Source of the DNA: Deltaproteobacteria bacterium | GTDB lineage: Bacteria; Bdellovibrionota; Bdellovibrionia; Bdellovibrionales; JAMPXM01 | Direction: 5' to 3' | Length of the DNA: 64,000 nucleotides | Assembly: GCA_017302795.1 (NCBI GenBank) | Contig: JAFLCB010000006.1 | Span: forward strand, 227,300 to 291,299 | Shown: positions 52,528-61,406 of the stretch, in pieces | Layout of the letters: the number at the start of each line of letters is the position of its first letter | Position numbering within the stretch: position 1 is the stretch's first letter | Translations under genes and position numbers: made by a program | Notes under the pieces: model-generated | Told to the model about the DNA's origin: nothing | Database searches by the model: none | What the model saw: only the letters and a program-made list of their open reading frames with translations

Positions 52528-53529
52528 ATGGCGTCAACGTTTATGAAAGCGGTTAACGCGAGAGGCATCCGAAATGCTGCGTCCCTCGTCGCGTCTCTGG
52601 TCGCGGCGACTGCCTTCCTCAGTTGTTCAGAAGAACCCGAAACCACCGTACCGGCGGTTTCCTGTTTGAGTGGTCTTGCCACCAACACTGAATTTACCGG
52701 CGAAACCGAAATAACTGTTTCCGGGTATACAGGAAATGCGATGGAACCGCGAATCTCGCATGATCAAGTGGTTTTATTTTTCAATGACAAGCCAGCTAGC
52801 GATGCCGACATGAATGTCCATTATGCCATCCGTCAGTCCGCGACCGTTTACAATTATATCGGAACCGTTCCTGGGACAGTGGCCAGCGGATATTTAGATG
52901 GAGTGCCTGCGATCGATTCAAGCGGAAACTTTTATTTTATTTCTACGCGGGACTATCCCACGAATTCCCAAACTGTTTTTTCTGGTGTGTTAGCGGTGTT
53001 AGGACCGAGCTCTTTGCAGGTTAATTCTGTGGCCGCAGCTGATACCGCGGTAAAACTCTCGGTTACTGGAGCACTTGACATGGATCTTGATGTTTCTTGG
53101 GATGGTACCCTAGCGGTCGTTTCGCGTGCGATTTTTGGTGGGAGATCGTATCCGGACTCCAGTCGGCTTGAGCTCTTTGATGTCTCGTCGCGCGCATTGC
53201 AGACGCGTTCCGATGGTCAGTCGGTTTTTGCTAATGTTAATCGCGCGGGTTGTGCGGTTTATGCCGGAGCACTGAGTTCCGATAAAAAAGAAGTTTTTTA
53301 TTCTTTGTTTCCAATCGGAGCGCCGACCGCGGCAGACTTTCGCGTTATGATCGCAAAACGAAATTCTACGACGGAGGCTTTTGCCGCAGGAGAAGTGATT
53401 TCTGCAGTAACGAAGAATCTCGCAGAGGGCCCGTCGCTCACGATCGACGACGGCGGCAAGACGCTCTATTACCACCGCTTTGATCCGGTCAGCAGTTCGT
53501 TCAAGATCTATAAGGTGACTCGTCCGTAA
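52528..53529 (+). CDS. Lipoprotein with beta-propeller-like repeats
   Basis: A 333-residue protein starting at the ATG at 52528 behind AGAGGGGG. The lipobox is AFLSC (cysteine near residue 33). Repeated units with S/D-x-D or S-x-DG and short strands recall TolB-like or WD40-like propellers: GNAMEPRISHDQVVLFFN, VPAIDSSGNFYFISTRD, MDLDVSWDGTLAVVS, AGALSSDKKEVFYSLF and EGPSLTIDDGGKTLYYHR. It should sit in the periplasm. Ligand unknown. Confidence 0.72.
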   Translation: MASTFMKAVNARGIRNAASLVASLVAATAFLSCSEEPETTVPAVSCLSGLATNTEFTGETEITVSGYTGNAMEPRISHDQVVLFFNDKPASDADMNVHYAIRQSATVYNYIGTVPGTVASGYLDGVPAIDSSGNFYFISTRDYPTNSQTVFSGVLAVLGPSSLQVNSVAAADTAVKLSVTGALDMDLDVSWDGTLAVVSRAIFGGRSYPDSSRLELFDVSSRALQTRSDGQSVFANVNRAGCAVYAGALSSDKKEVFYSLFPIGAPTAADFRVMIAKRNSTTEAFAAGEVISAVTKNLAEGPSLTIDDGGKTLYYHRFDPVSSSFKIYKVTRP

Positions 53530-53551
53530 GCGGCAAAACCGTTACTTCTGA

Positions 53552-54178
53552 TTAAGGCCCAGTTTGTATGATCAGCTTCAAATCGCTATCCAACATTTGG
53601 CTTACCGGCGTTACGATTGGCTCTTCTAGGTTCAGCGTGCGTCCAGTGTTCTGAATTCGTCGACGAATCAATTCCTTCACGTAGGGACCATCTAGCTTCA
53701 GATCTTTAAATTTCTGTAACGTACCAAGTTCAACCCCTGTGGCAGTGACGAAAGCTTTGAAGACGAGTTCGGAGCAATAGATAAGCTCGTCGGACCATTC
53801 AAAATAGAGGTCGTAATCGCCACCTATCATTTTTCCAATTTCATCTCGCAAAACTTGTTTTTGTGACGGCGTGATTCCCGGAAGACGGTAAGTGCGATAA
53901 TGATTGCCGCGACCACGGGGAATAAATGACTTCAAAGTCACGATGCGAACGGGCTGCGTTGCTTCTGCAACATACCAAGCGCCGCGATCTTCAAAAAGAA
54001 CTCCGACATGACTCCACGGGGACCCGGTAGCCTCGTGAATGGCCTTTGATTGCGAACTTTGGCTTTGGTGGAAAATTAAATCGCCTTCCTGATAGTCGGG
54101 CGCAGCAAAAGCCGTCGACGCAATCAGCACAGCAACAAGGGAAAGTAGCGGTGATAAAAAAAGAGGAGACATCTTCAT
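53552..54178 (-). CDS. YiiX-like permuted papain-fold (NlpC/P60-type) protein
   Basis: A 208-residue secreted protein, signal peptide about 1-26. The order of motifs is that of the YiiX/YebB group, a permuted NlpC/P60 fold: EGDLIFHQS (31-39), SHVGVLFED with the catalytic His 57, and LIYCSELVFKA with the catalytic Cys 135. Such enzymes may hydrolyse amide bonds in peptidoglycan or lipids; the true substrate is unsettled. It lies 39 bases downstream of a second, larger protein of the same type, so the two probably share a transcript. Confidence 0.86.
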   Translation of the reverse strand: MKMSPLFLSPLLSLVAVLIASTAFAAPDYQEGDLIFHQSQSSQSKAIHEATGSPWSHVGVLFEDRGAWYVAEATQPVRIVTLKSFIPRGRGNHYRTYRLPGITPSQKQVLRDEIGKMIGGDYDLYFEWSDELIYCSELVFKAFVTATGVELGTLQKFKDLKLDGPYVKELIRRRIQNTGRTLNLEEPIVTPVSQMLDSDLKLIIQTGP

Positions 54179-54217
54179 ATCTCCTTTTCAAACATTGATC
54201 TCATTGAAGATTCAAGA

Positions 54218-55930
54218 TCAATTCAGGTTTTTAAGTTGTGACTCGACCATTTTCCGTTGCGCGTCTGGCATAAACAGCACAGAGGTCACGTAGCTAAACG
54301 ATTTCAGTTTATCGCCGCGCGGCAACAGCGCGTGAACGAGGAAGGCCGTCGGTGAGTAATTAAGAGGACCTTGTTTTAGCACCGGTTTTCCGCCGCGCAG
54401 GACTGGAGTGCCATCCGCGTTCATTTCCAAACGTTCGTTGAATCCCAGCTGAAGACCAATCATCTGTTGAACCTGCGCTTTGTCTGAATCGCTCAGTGCC
54501 ATCGGGTTCATTCGCATCACGTTGCCAGTCAAAATGAAGAAGCTTTTCAAGTGATCAAAGAAAAGTGGGTTCTTTGCTAAAATTCCTTTTTGAACATTCA
54601 AGTGACCGCTTGAAATGTGCTCAGGCTTTCCATCGGCGGTCGTGAACGTACCTAGAATGAAGGCGTTTCTACGAGCGGGTGATTCTGAAAGTTCAGTCAT
54701 CTTGTCAGCGATCATCATCGCACCATCGGCAAGTCCGGCTTCGACTGGAGAGCCATCGAGCGAATGTTTCGATCCATCTGGATAGGTCACAGCCATGTGG
54801 TTATTCCCAAGCACGGGCATAGGTGCCATGATTGATTTCACACACGCGGGTGTTTCGCCGCGAAGGAAGGCGTCTTTTTGTGTCGATGGATCACAATCTT
54901 TTAGCGACAAGACAACCCAAGCGAATTCCGAACAGTACATCGAGTAACCTTTTTTCGAGTCGTACTGACCTTGGATGCGACCACCTAGTGCAAGGCGCGC
55001 GAGATCCGAAACGAAAGTAAGATCTTCGCGTCCGTCAGCAGATTTTTTGTAATTGGAAGTCATGTAGTCGCTGTTGAACGTCATCGGATTTTTATAAAAC
55101 TTCGATGCATTTTGGCGAATCAAGCGAAGCCAGCCCTCAACGTTTTTCTTTTCTTGCGCATCGTTTTCGCCGTCATGTAATGCAATTGGGCGAACAACGT
55201 GCAAGTAAGGAGCTTCTACGTAGTGCTTGGAAGAAAGGTGATCGTTTCCGGCACCTCCCCAGGTTTCCACGTCTAACGGCATGTCGACGTTGCGAACGGT
55301 GGATGTTCCATCTTGGTTGTTATCGATCAAGGCCACACCGGCGTGGCTGACGCCAAGTTGCAAGTGCGAGTAGGGAAGACTTCCATACCATTCTTTGCGG
55401 AAGCTTAGAAGTATGTCGCCCGTTTGAATCATTCCAGACCCACCAAGAGCTGTAGCAGATTGAAACCGGCCGGCCCGATCGGTGGCTTGTGGCACGAGTG
55501 TCCATCGAAGACCGACGAGGTCAGTGAGGTTTCTTACCATTGGAACTTTGACGCCTTGACGCTGGCTGCTGACCCAGTTCATTCGCATTTGGTCAATCAC
55601 AGTCACTTTCGACCCGTTTTTCAGAACTGAATCTGGAATAGGCGAAAACTCTGTCCGCGGGACTTGGAAGAAGTAGGGAATCATCAATTTACTTTTACGA
55701 GCATCGGAAGCAAATGCTTCGACCGATGTGGCAATTCGTGGCCCTTGATCCGCCGTTTTTTGCAATACTTCGACGGTCGTTCTTGAATCGCGAATCGTCT
55801 TTTCGGTCGCGAGATCGATCTTCGCATTTAAAGCAAAAGCGGGTGCTGACGCTAAACTCGATACTTGAGTCAAGATCGCGGCGATCGTTGCGGCAATTGA
55901 TGCAGACGAATTCTTTTTGCTGAGGGCCAT
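54218..55930 (-). CDS. Large secreted YiiX-like papain-fold protein
   Basis: A 570-residue secreted protein, signal peptide cut near residue 34 (AFA-L). The motifs of the permuted papain fold are visible in the middle: GDILLSFRKEWYG (171-183), LGVSHAGVALID (His 196) and GYSMYCSEFAWVVLS (Cys 333). The 135 residues between His and Cys exceed the spacing of the neighbour, so an insert is present. The C-terminal 200 residues are unassigned. Probably the first gene of a two-gene unit with the smaller YiiX-like protein. Confidence 0.75.
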   Translation of the reverse strand: MALSKKNSSASIAATIAAILTQVSSLASAPAFALNAKIDLATEKTIRDSRTTVEVLQKTADQGPRIATSVEAFASDARKSKLMIPYFFQVPRTEFSPIPDSVLKNGSKVTVIDQMRMNWVSSQRQGVKVPMVRNLTDLVGLRWTLVPQATDRAGRFQSATALGGSGMIQTGDILLSFRKEWYGSLPYSHLQLGVSHAGVALIDNNQDGTSTVRNVDMPLDVETWGGAGNDHLSSKHYVEAPYLHVVRPIALHDGENDAQEKKNVEGWLRLIRQNASKFYKNPMTFNSDYMTSNYKKSADGREDLTFVSDLARLALGGRIQGQYDSKKGYSMYCSEFAWVVLSLKDCDPSTQKDAFLRGETPACVKSIMAPMPVLGNNHMAVTYPDGSKHSLDGSPVEAGLADGAMMIADKMTELSESPARRNAFILGTFTTADGKPEHISSGHLNVQKGILAKNPLFFDHLKSFFILTGNVMRMNPMALSDSDKAQVQQMIGLQLGFNERLEMNADGTPVLRGGKPVLKQGPLNYSPTAFLVHALLPRGDKLKSFSYVTSVLFMPDAQRKMVESQLKNLN

Positions 55931-56215
55931 GGTGAAAGGTCCTTTCCTCGATATGTAGGTCTTAATCCTGTAGTTCTTGATCTTATTTCAGCGATCTTAG
56001 TTGCAGAGAAAGGACCACCATCGGCCCGGCCAGCGCGGGACTCAAAAGTGTCACTCGACGACCTTCGCGGCGGATAAAACATGTCCCGACTGTTTCACGT
56101 TTTGATGCCTCGAGTGGCGGGGAGGTTACCGATTTCACCTTTTACCATGCCGGCTAGCCAAATATCGGCACCTTCACGCTTGCGAAAAGGCCTATCGAGG
56201 CCATAGCATTTGACT
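55931..56215. other. Divergent promoter region
   Basis: About 285 bases between the minus-strand papain-like gene and the plus-strand channel gene. It contains a short hairpin (GGCCT/AGGCC, 56189-56202) close to the channel start. No gene or RNA is recognisable. Confidence 0.5.
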
Positions 56216-56596
56216 ATGCTGCGAAATCATCACCGATTTATGATGGGCTACACCCGCAAATTTCTTATCAGCCTCAAGCGCCCCCTTATGATTTACATGG
56301 TTACCTTAAGTATTACGGCGCAGCTTTTTTTTGCGGCGATTTTCTATTGGACAGAAGTCGATTATAACTCGAAGCTCGTCACGTTCTTCGACTCTCTGTA
56401 TTTTACCGTGACCCTAATGACCTCGGTCGGACTCGGCGACATCGTTCCAGTTACGTCTTTCGGCCGGTTGCTAGCGATCATCATGATGCTAGCAGGAACT
56501 GCTATTTATGTTTGTTTCACGGCCGTTTTGGCAGCCATGATCATGGAAGCGGATCCGGAGTCTATTTCTGAATCTGATCCAGAGGAACTCGCTTGA
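56216..56596 (+). CDS. Two-helix ion channel subunit (K+ channel type)
   Basis: A 126-residue protein with two membrane helices (about 24-46 and 86-110) around a pore helix and the filter SVGLGD (about 74-80), a variant of TVGYGD, as in KcsA-like Ion_trans_2 channels. Four subunits would form the pore in the inner membrane. Tyr is replaced by Leu in the filter, which occurs in some bacterial and viral channels; selectivity is therefore not certain. The upstream TTG at 56210 is a possible start. Its stop overlaps the next gene (TTGA). Confidence 0.82.
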   Translation: MLRNHHRFMMGYTRKFLISLKRPLMIYMVTLSITAQLFFAAIFYWTEVDYNSKLVTFFDSLYFTVTLMTSVGLGDIVPVTSFGRLLAIIMMLAGTAIYVCFTAVLAAMIMEADPESISESDPEELA

Positions 56597-57480
56597 GCGG
56601 AAAGCCATTCGATAAACCCCTCCGGAAGATCACGCGGCTCGGCGTTAGACGGCATCTCCCGCGACGAACCGCTAAGCAAAATAAATCCAACGGTGGGCGC
56701 AGTCTTATCGTTGCCGGTAGTTCAAGGTATTTAGGAGCTGCAATATTGGCCGCGCAAGCAGCGTCCAGAGTGGGCTCAGGGTATGTTACTGTGGCTTCGG
56801 CCGACGGCAAATCACTGCGAAACCATCTCGTCAGACATCCAGATTTTCTGGTTCGGGATTTTGATTCCGCGATGATCCATTCACATCTTGAAAGCGAGTA
56901 CTCGGCAATCGCCATCGGGCCCGGTTTGGGTAAAAAGCCAGCGATCAGGCGGCTTGCCTTGCGCCTCATAAAAAAACTGATGCGAACAAGTTTGCCGGTC
57001 GTCCTCGATGCCGATGCACTCAATGCTATTGCGGAATTTTACACGCCAGCCGATGGACTGTTTCCTTCCTCTTGGATAATGACTCCGCACGAAGGTGAAC
57101 TGTCACGGTTGTTAAACATTTCATCCCAGCGAATTCGGAATAATCGCGAAAGCTCAGTTCGAGCGGCACGGGAAAAGTTTGGCTGCACGATCGTTTTGAA
57201 GGGTGATCGGACTTTGATTGCGGGTAGGAAGGACCTTTGGGTCAACACGTCAGGTAACTCGGCACTTGCTAAGGCTGGAACAGGTGATGTGTTGACAGGA
57301 ATAATTGTTGGACTTCTTGCCCAGCAGGTACCAGCTGAGGATGCCGCAAAGCTGGGGGTTTTTCTTCATGGCCTCCAAGCTGACCGGTGGGTAAAGACCG
57401 GAAATGATCATTTAAGCTTGATGGCCAGCGATCTTGTTGCGCGACTTCCGAAAGACCTCTTCTTGCTGCGCGCGCGGTAG
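56593..57480 (+). CDS. nnrD: ADP-dependent NAD(P)H-hydrate dehydratase
   Basis: A 295-residue member of the YjeF C-terminal (ribokinase-like) family that repairs hydrated NAD(P)H. Conserved blocks: RSLIVAGSSRYLGAAILAAQ, AIAIGPGLGK, VLDADALNAIA, PHEGELSRLLN, VLKGDRTLIAG and SALAKAGTGDVLTGIIVGLL. The N-terminal epimerase domain found in fused YjeF proteins is absent and no epimerase gene is next to it. The only suitable start is TTG, overlapping the channel gene stop; the first 35 residues are basic and not conserved. Confidence 0.9.
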   Translation: MSGKPFDKPLRKITRLGVRRHLPRRTAKQNKSNGGRSLIVAGSSRYLGAAILAAQAASRVGSGYVTVASADGKSLRNHLVRHPDFLVRDFDSAMIHSHLESEYSAIAIGPGLGKKPAIRRLALRLIKKLMRTSLPVVLDADALNAIAEFYTPADGLFPSSWIMTPHEGELSRLLNISSQRIRNNRESSVRAAREKFGCTIVLKGDRTLIAGRKDLWVNTSGNSALAKAGTGDVLTGIIVGLLAQQVPAEDAAKLGVFLHGLQADRWVKTGNDHLSLMASDLVARLPKDLFLLRAR

Positions 57481-57513
57481 GCAAAAGGCACATCAATCAA
57501 TTCAATCCGGTTT

Positions 57514-58002
57514 TCAGGGTAAACCCAAGGCAACAAGTGCTGCGCCATCGACGCGAAACGTGGTCCATTCATTCATTGGGTTTGCGCCCCGCCTGCGGTA
57601 GAAATCGATCGCCGGCTTATTCCAGTCTAGGACTGACCATTCCAGTCGTTCAGCACCGCGAGCAACAGCGATCGAGGCGACGCGTTTCAGCAGGGCTTCA
57701 CCAACTCCCTGACCTCGTGCTGAGGGATCCACGAATAGATCTTCTAAATAAATTCCCTTTTTAGCGAGAAATGTTGAGTAGCTCGAAAAGTAGAGCGCAA
57801 AACCCACGGGAACATCGTTCTGGAATGCCAGTTGAACTTCCGCGGCGGGACTTCCGCTTTCGGGAAACAACGTTTGAATCAGCATTGGTTCGGTCGCGCT
57901 GACTTGATCAGCTAACTTTTCGTACTCAGCCAGAGCCTGGATGAATCTAAGTATTTGTTTTGCGTCGTGGCGTGTTGCTGATCGAATCTTTAACTTTGTC
58001 AT
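57514..58002 (-). CDS. GNAT acetyltransferase (SSAT-like)
   Basis: A 162-residue acetyltransferase. The acetyl-CoA loop is DPSARGQGVGEALLKR (about 92-107), with a preceding YLEDLFV strand; the early IRSATRHDAKQILRFIQALA and a late VLDWNKPAIDFYRRRGA are typical of the family related to spermidine/diamine N-acetyltransferases. The substrate may be a polyamine or amino acid. Convergent with nnrD and divergent from the gene at 58050. Confidence 0.9.
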   Translation of the reverse strand: MTKLKIRSATRHDAKQILRFIQALAEYEKLADQVSATEPMLIQTLFPESGSPAAEVQLAFQNDVPVGFALYFSSYSTFLAKKGIYLEDLFVDPSARGQGVGEALLKRVASIAVARGAERLEWSVLDWNKPAIDFYRRRGANPMNEWTTFRVDGAALVALGLP

Positions 58003-58049
58003 TGGTTTGTCATTTTCATTGGCAGCCTCTTCGTTTACGTTTGGTCTAT

Positions 58050-58874
58050 ATGTTTCAGCCCCGATTTGTCTTTCACAAAGGTTATCAAATTGCTCTAAGT
58101 CTATTTTTCGTTGTGGGTGGCAATGTACCTTTCGCGCACGCCTATAGTCGGTGGGATGCCCATGTGACAGCTCTTGCGAGAACCTATGTACCTGGGCTCT
58201 CGATCAACCCAAATTTAGGGTACAGTCAAAAGCTGTGGGGTGAGGAGAAGACCCCCTTTTACGGCTATCTTCGTCCGTACGGAATCGCGGTCGTCTCGCC
58301 ATCGGTCTACGAGGGCAAGCTCGGCCTAGAGGTTTTTCCAGTTTCCTTTCTCGGCGTTGATTTGCGTCGCGCCTGGGGACGCCGATTCGTCGATACCCGT
58401 GGGCAAGATTGCGATCAGGTCGAGTGCCAAGGAGAATTGGGTTACACTGATCTCAGCTTTCAAATGTTTCTAGGCTACGAAAGAAGGTTTGCTTCTGTTC
58501 GGTGGACACAAACTTATTTTGACGCTATCGAAAGTCGCACACGCCGTATTTATGAATTGGGAAGTGCTGTTTTGATTCAACCGGGCGGCGAAAGAGGGGA
58601 CTACTTGAGCGTCGCGCTTGGCGAAGAACTCAGCGGCGATTTATCGGATCTTGCTTTTGGTGTTCTCGTGCAAAGCAATCGATTCCATGGAACCGATCAT
58701 CTTGCGGAAGCCGCCTACTTGTTTGGTCGGCTTAAAATGTCTTTTCAAGAAAGCGATCAGTCTTCGGTAACTGTCGGCATCGGAGCATTTCGTTCTACTT
58801 TAAATGTCGCAGAGTTGAGTCTCGTTGCGTCAGTTGTTTTTTCACCTCGGCCGGCACTGGGTTTCGGGCGATGA
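58050..58874 (+). CDS. Secreted protein, possible outer-membrane barrel
   Basis: A 274-residue protein from the ATG at 58050, with a signal peptide cut near FAHA-YSRW (about residue 32). The mature part has alternating hydrophobic strands with many Tyr, Phe and Gly residues (LGYTDLSFQMFLGYERRF, GDYLSVALGEELSGD, VTVGIGAFRSTLNV), as in small outer-membrane barrels; the chain ends with Phe-Gly-Arg rather than a terminal Phe. No family recognised. Divergent from the GNAT gene by 47 bases. Confidence 0.6.
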   Translation: MFQPRFVFHKGYQIALSLFFVVGGNVPFAHAYSRWDAHVTALARTYVPGLSINPNLGYSQKLWGEEKTPFYGYLRPYGIAVVSPSVYEGKLGLEVFPVSFLGVDLRRAWGRRFVDTRGQDCDQVECQGELGYTDLSFQMFLGYERRFASVRWTQTYFDAIESRTRRIYELGSAVLIQPGGERGDYLSVALGEELSGDLSDLAFGVLVQSNRFHGTDHLAEAAYLFGRLKMSFQESDQSSVTVGIGAFRSTLNVAELSLVASVVFSPRPALGFGR

Positions 58875-58999
58875 AGTAGCCAGATGCCTGCGCCCCTCAG
58901 TCGGTGCCAAAGTTGCCAACTTTCATGGGCGCAGAAGCTGCAAACCCGCTTTGATCTGCAAAATGCAGAAACCAATTGGTGCCAAAGAGGGGGAAAATT

Positions 59000-59161
59000 A
59001 TGAGAAATTTGAAGTTAATAGTTGTTGCGGCAGTGCTGACAGTTTGTTTTGGAGAAGAAAGAGCGGAAGCGTCGAGAGTCTGTGAAGATTTTCAATCCTG
59101 TGCCGAAGCTTCCATCGAGAAAAATGGCTACGTCACTAGCTCTTGTTTAAGCCTTCCGTAA
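59000..59161 (+). CDS. Small secreted cysteine-containing protein (53 aa)
   Basis: The ATG at 59000 follows a strong Shine-Dalgarno (GAGGGGGA). A signal peptide (MRNLKLIVVAAVLTVCFG) is followed by a short mature chain with three cysteines (VCEDFQSC, SSCLS). A longer frame from 58976 exists but lacks the site. A large hairpin follows the stop by a few bases. No family recognised. Confidence 0.62.
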   Translation: MRNLKLIVVAAVLTVCFGEERAEASRVCEDFQSCAEASIEKNGYVTSSCLSLP

Positions 59162-59164
59162 AAT

Positions 59165-59195
59165 AAGGCTATCGACGGACGTCGTCGATCGCCTT
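59165..59195. terminator. Long hairpin between convergent genes
   Basis: AAGGC, one mismatch, then ATCGACG pairs with CGTCGAT, mismatch, GCCTT, around a five-base loop: a 13-bp imperfect stem. On the minus strand it is followed by ATTTT, on the plus strand by no T-run. It lies exactly between the stops of two convergent genes and probably ends the minus-strand transcript, possibly both. Confidence 0.65.
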
Positions 59196-59200
59196 GACTG

Positions 59201-60166
59201 TCAGTAAACTTGAAAAGTGAGTTTGGATTCACCGATGTTTTGAACGCCTATTCGCGAAAGGAACGGCGCTAAGTCTGGCGCCGCCGGATCTGGAAAATTC
59301 TCGGCGCGCAGAATCGGCCACGTCATATCCCCCATTTGAGGAGGACTCATACTGTGCATGAAAGGTGGAATCTCGATCTCAATAACAACAAGCGGGCGGC
59401 CAAGCGCTGTCGCTTTTTCACCACCAAAAGAGATCGCCCAATCCAGCTTATCAGAGAACCACTCCAATCCAATTCTCGACGAGCTGTATCCCGATAGCCC
59501 ATGCTCCACGGCAAGCCCTCGATAAAGTCTTTTCGCTTGCGCAAAGCCGATGTTCACTGAGGAATAGGCCAAAATTTCGTTGGCAAACCGCGGATGCCGA
59601 TTCGCAATTCGATGGGCGATCGACGACGAATAGCCAAGCCCCTGAATCGCGCGAATTGTCTCGTTAATACTGAGTCGACTCGGTTGTTGTAGCGCATTTA
59701 TCAAGCGTTTGATTTCGTCCACTTTGTATTTTCCGGAGCCAGAAAAGTGATCTGGTGCGGCGGTGACGGCAGACGAAATTCGGCGAGCAAGGTCTAATCG
59801 TGTGGTTCCGCTCCAGTGTTGGCCGATTCCTTCGCCTAACGCGGTTTGTAGCTCATAAGGACGAATTCTAGCCCGAACGACAAATTCTAAGGCATCAACT
59901 GGCGAAAGATTCAGAACTGGCTCGAGTTCAAGAGCATAATCTTTTAACCACCAATCTCTGGTGATAAACACTGCCGCATTATCAATGGGCGGAAGGACCG
60001 AGCGCCGTGCAGCACTATCTGCCGCTTGAAACGAATCCTCACAAGTAGAGTTTGCCAGGCCGGCAGTCGACAAAAAAAGCGAGGCTAAAAGAAAAGAGAA
60101 AAACAGACGGTTCCTCAATGGCATTGTATCAATGGCATATAGAAGATCGATTGTGACAAGTTTCAT
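59201..60166 (-). CDS. Secreted protein, possible ADP-ribosyltransferase-like fold
   Basis: A 321-residue secreted protein starting at the ATG at 60166 (GGAG nine bases before); an ATG at 60124 gives a shorter signal peptide and is also possible. The N-terminal part (to about 190) is helical. The C-terminal part has AKRLYRGLAVEHG, then LEWFSDKLDWAISFGGE and RPLVVIEIEIPPF, in an order resembling R-S-E class ADP-ribosyltransferase toxins (Arg in the first strand, a Ser strand, then a Glu region). I rate this similarity as weak. A pair of convergent hairpin-separated genes lies downstream. Confidence 0.5.
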   Translation of the reverse strand: MKLVTIDLLYAIDTMPLRNRLFFSFLLASLFLSTAGLANSTCEDSFQAADSAARRSVLPPIDNAAVFITRDWWLKDYALELEPVLNLSPVDALEFVVRARIRPYELQTALGEGIGQHWSGTTRLDLARRISSAVTAAPDHFSGSGKYKVDEIKRLINALQQPSRLSINETIRAIQGLGYSSSIAHRIANRHPRFANEILAYSSVNIGFAQAKRLYRGLAVEHGLSGYSSSRIGLEWFSDKLDWAISFGGEKATALGRPLVVIEIEIPPFMHSMSPPQMGDMTWPILRAENFPDPAAPDLAPFLSRIGVQNIGESKLTFQVY

Positions 60167-60290
60167 GGGACTTAACTCCGCCGCCAAGAGTGCGCGTTTT
60201 GTACCACGCCCAATCGAATTTAATCGGCAATGGCGAGCAGAGGAGTGTAACTAATTTGACAAATGCCCTTTTGCGCGCGGAGAGCGACCG

Positions 60291-61406
60291 TTAGTTCCCG
60301 GTAAGTACCTTTTCAGGTTTTGTTGCTTCAATCTTTTTAATCAAGTCACCCGAGAAAGGATAGCGTCCAGCTCGCCCCACACCGCGCAGCTTTTCAATCA
60401 AAGAAGATCGATTTTCCCCAGACATCGAGACGATCTCAATTCCTTGCGCTTTTGCTCGGGCGCGAGATTCTTCAGAAAGCTCCACCGAGTGTTTTCTCTC
60501 GAGTACAGCAAGCTCCTGCGCTGCTTCTGCCAAAAGTTTTCGATGTGAATTACTTAGCTTTTCAAAAAAATCTTTATTCATTACGACTGAGGTCAAATGC
60601 AGACTATGAAATGTCTCGTTAATCGTCGTAAGCGCCTTATCTTCGCCTTTGTTCCAAAAACGCGTGTAAGTCGTCTCAATTGCATACTTGCCTGGCGAGG
60701 CATCGAAAAGATTTCTAACAAACTTTGGATTTCCACTTGTTGGCGTAGCACCTAGAGTTTCAAATGTCTCGACGATAACTTTATTCTTTTGCCCGCCCAT
60801 AGAAAGAATATTGGCACCTTTAAAGTCACTTAGCTGTTCAAACTTTTTCCCGCTTGTCGCAATAACACGATATCCACCTGAATAGGTGAACCCAAGCCCC
60901 TTTAATCCATGTTTATCCAAGCCAGCCAACAAATCTTGTCCAATTGGTCCGTCTAAGACTGCTGACGCGTGGTCATGGTCTCGAAATAAATAGGGCACAT
61001 CGAAAACCATAAATCTTGGATCAACTGCATTGGAAATTGCTGTCGTATAAATCTGTGCCATTTCATACTGACCGTCTTGGACCATCTTCATGGCTGCAAT
61101 TGGCGTCAGCGGTGAATAAGCGCTTCGATCCTTTACAACTATTTCTAATTTAATTTCTCCATTTGATCGCTTGTCTAAGGCCTGTTGCATTTGCTTTAAA
61201 GACTTCTCAACAAGATTTGCGGGGCCATGCGCGACGAGCCAGCGAATCTTCACGGTTGGTTTCACGGCCGCACTTTTAGGTTCTGAAACTTGAGCTGACG
61301 AAGTTTCGGCATTAGCTCCGCTGGAGAAAAGCAGAGCGATGCAAGAGAACGACGCAAGTAAAGACTTAGTAGACAGATTAGTAGTCAGAAAAAACGTACG
61401 TCCCAT
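60291..61406 (-). CDS. TRAP-type periplasmic binding protein (DctP-like)
   Basis: A 371-residue secreted solute-binding protein from the ATG at 61406 (AGGAG eight bases upstream). After the signal peptide comes VKIRWLVAHGPANLVEKSL, the QDGQYEMAQIYTTAIS region, LFRDHDHASAVLDGPIGQDL, and KFEQLSDFKGANILSMGG, all DctP-like. TRAP transporters take up organic acids using DctQ and DctM membrane proteins; neither is next to this gene, so it is an orphan binding protein or works with partners elsewhere. A Ser/Ala-rich linker follows the signal peptide. Confidence 0.87.
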   Translation of the reverse strand: MGRTFFLTTNLSTKSLLASFSCIALLFSSGANAETSSAQVSEPKSAAVKPTVKIRWLVAHGPANLVEKSLKQMQQALDKRSNGEIKLEIVVKDRSAYSPLTPIAAMKMVQDGQYEMAQIYTTAISNAVDPRFMVFDVPYLFRDHDHASAVLDGPIGQDLLAGLDKHGLKGLGFTYSGGYRVIATSGKKFEQLSDFKGANILSMGGQKNKVIVETFETLGATPTSGNPKFVRNLFDASPGKYAIETTYTRFWNKGEDKALTTINETFHSLHLTSVVMNKDFFEKLSNSHRKLLAEAAQELAVLERKHSVELSEESRARAKAQGIEIVSMSGENRSSLIEKLRGVGRAGRYPFSGDLIKKIEATKPEKVLTGN

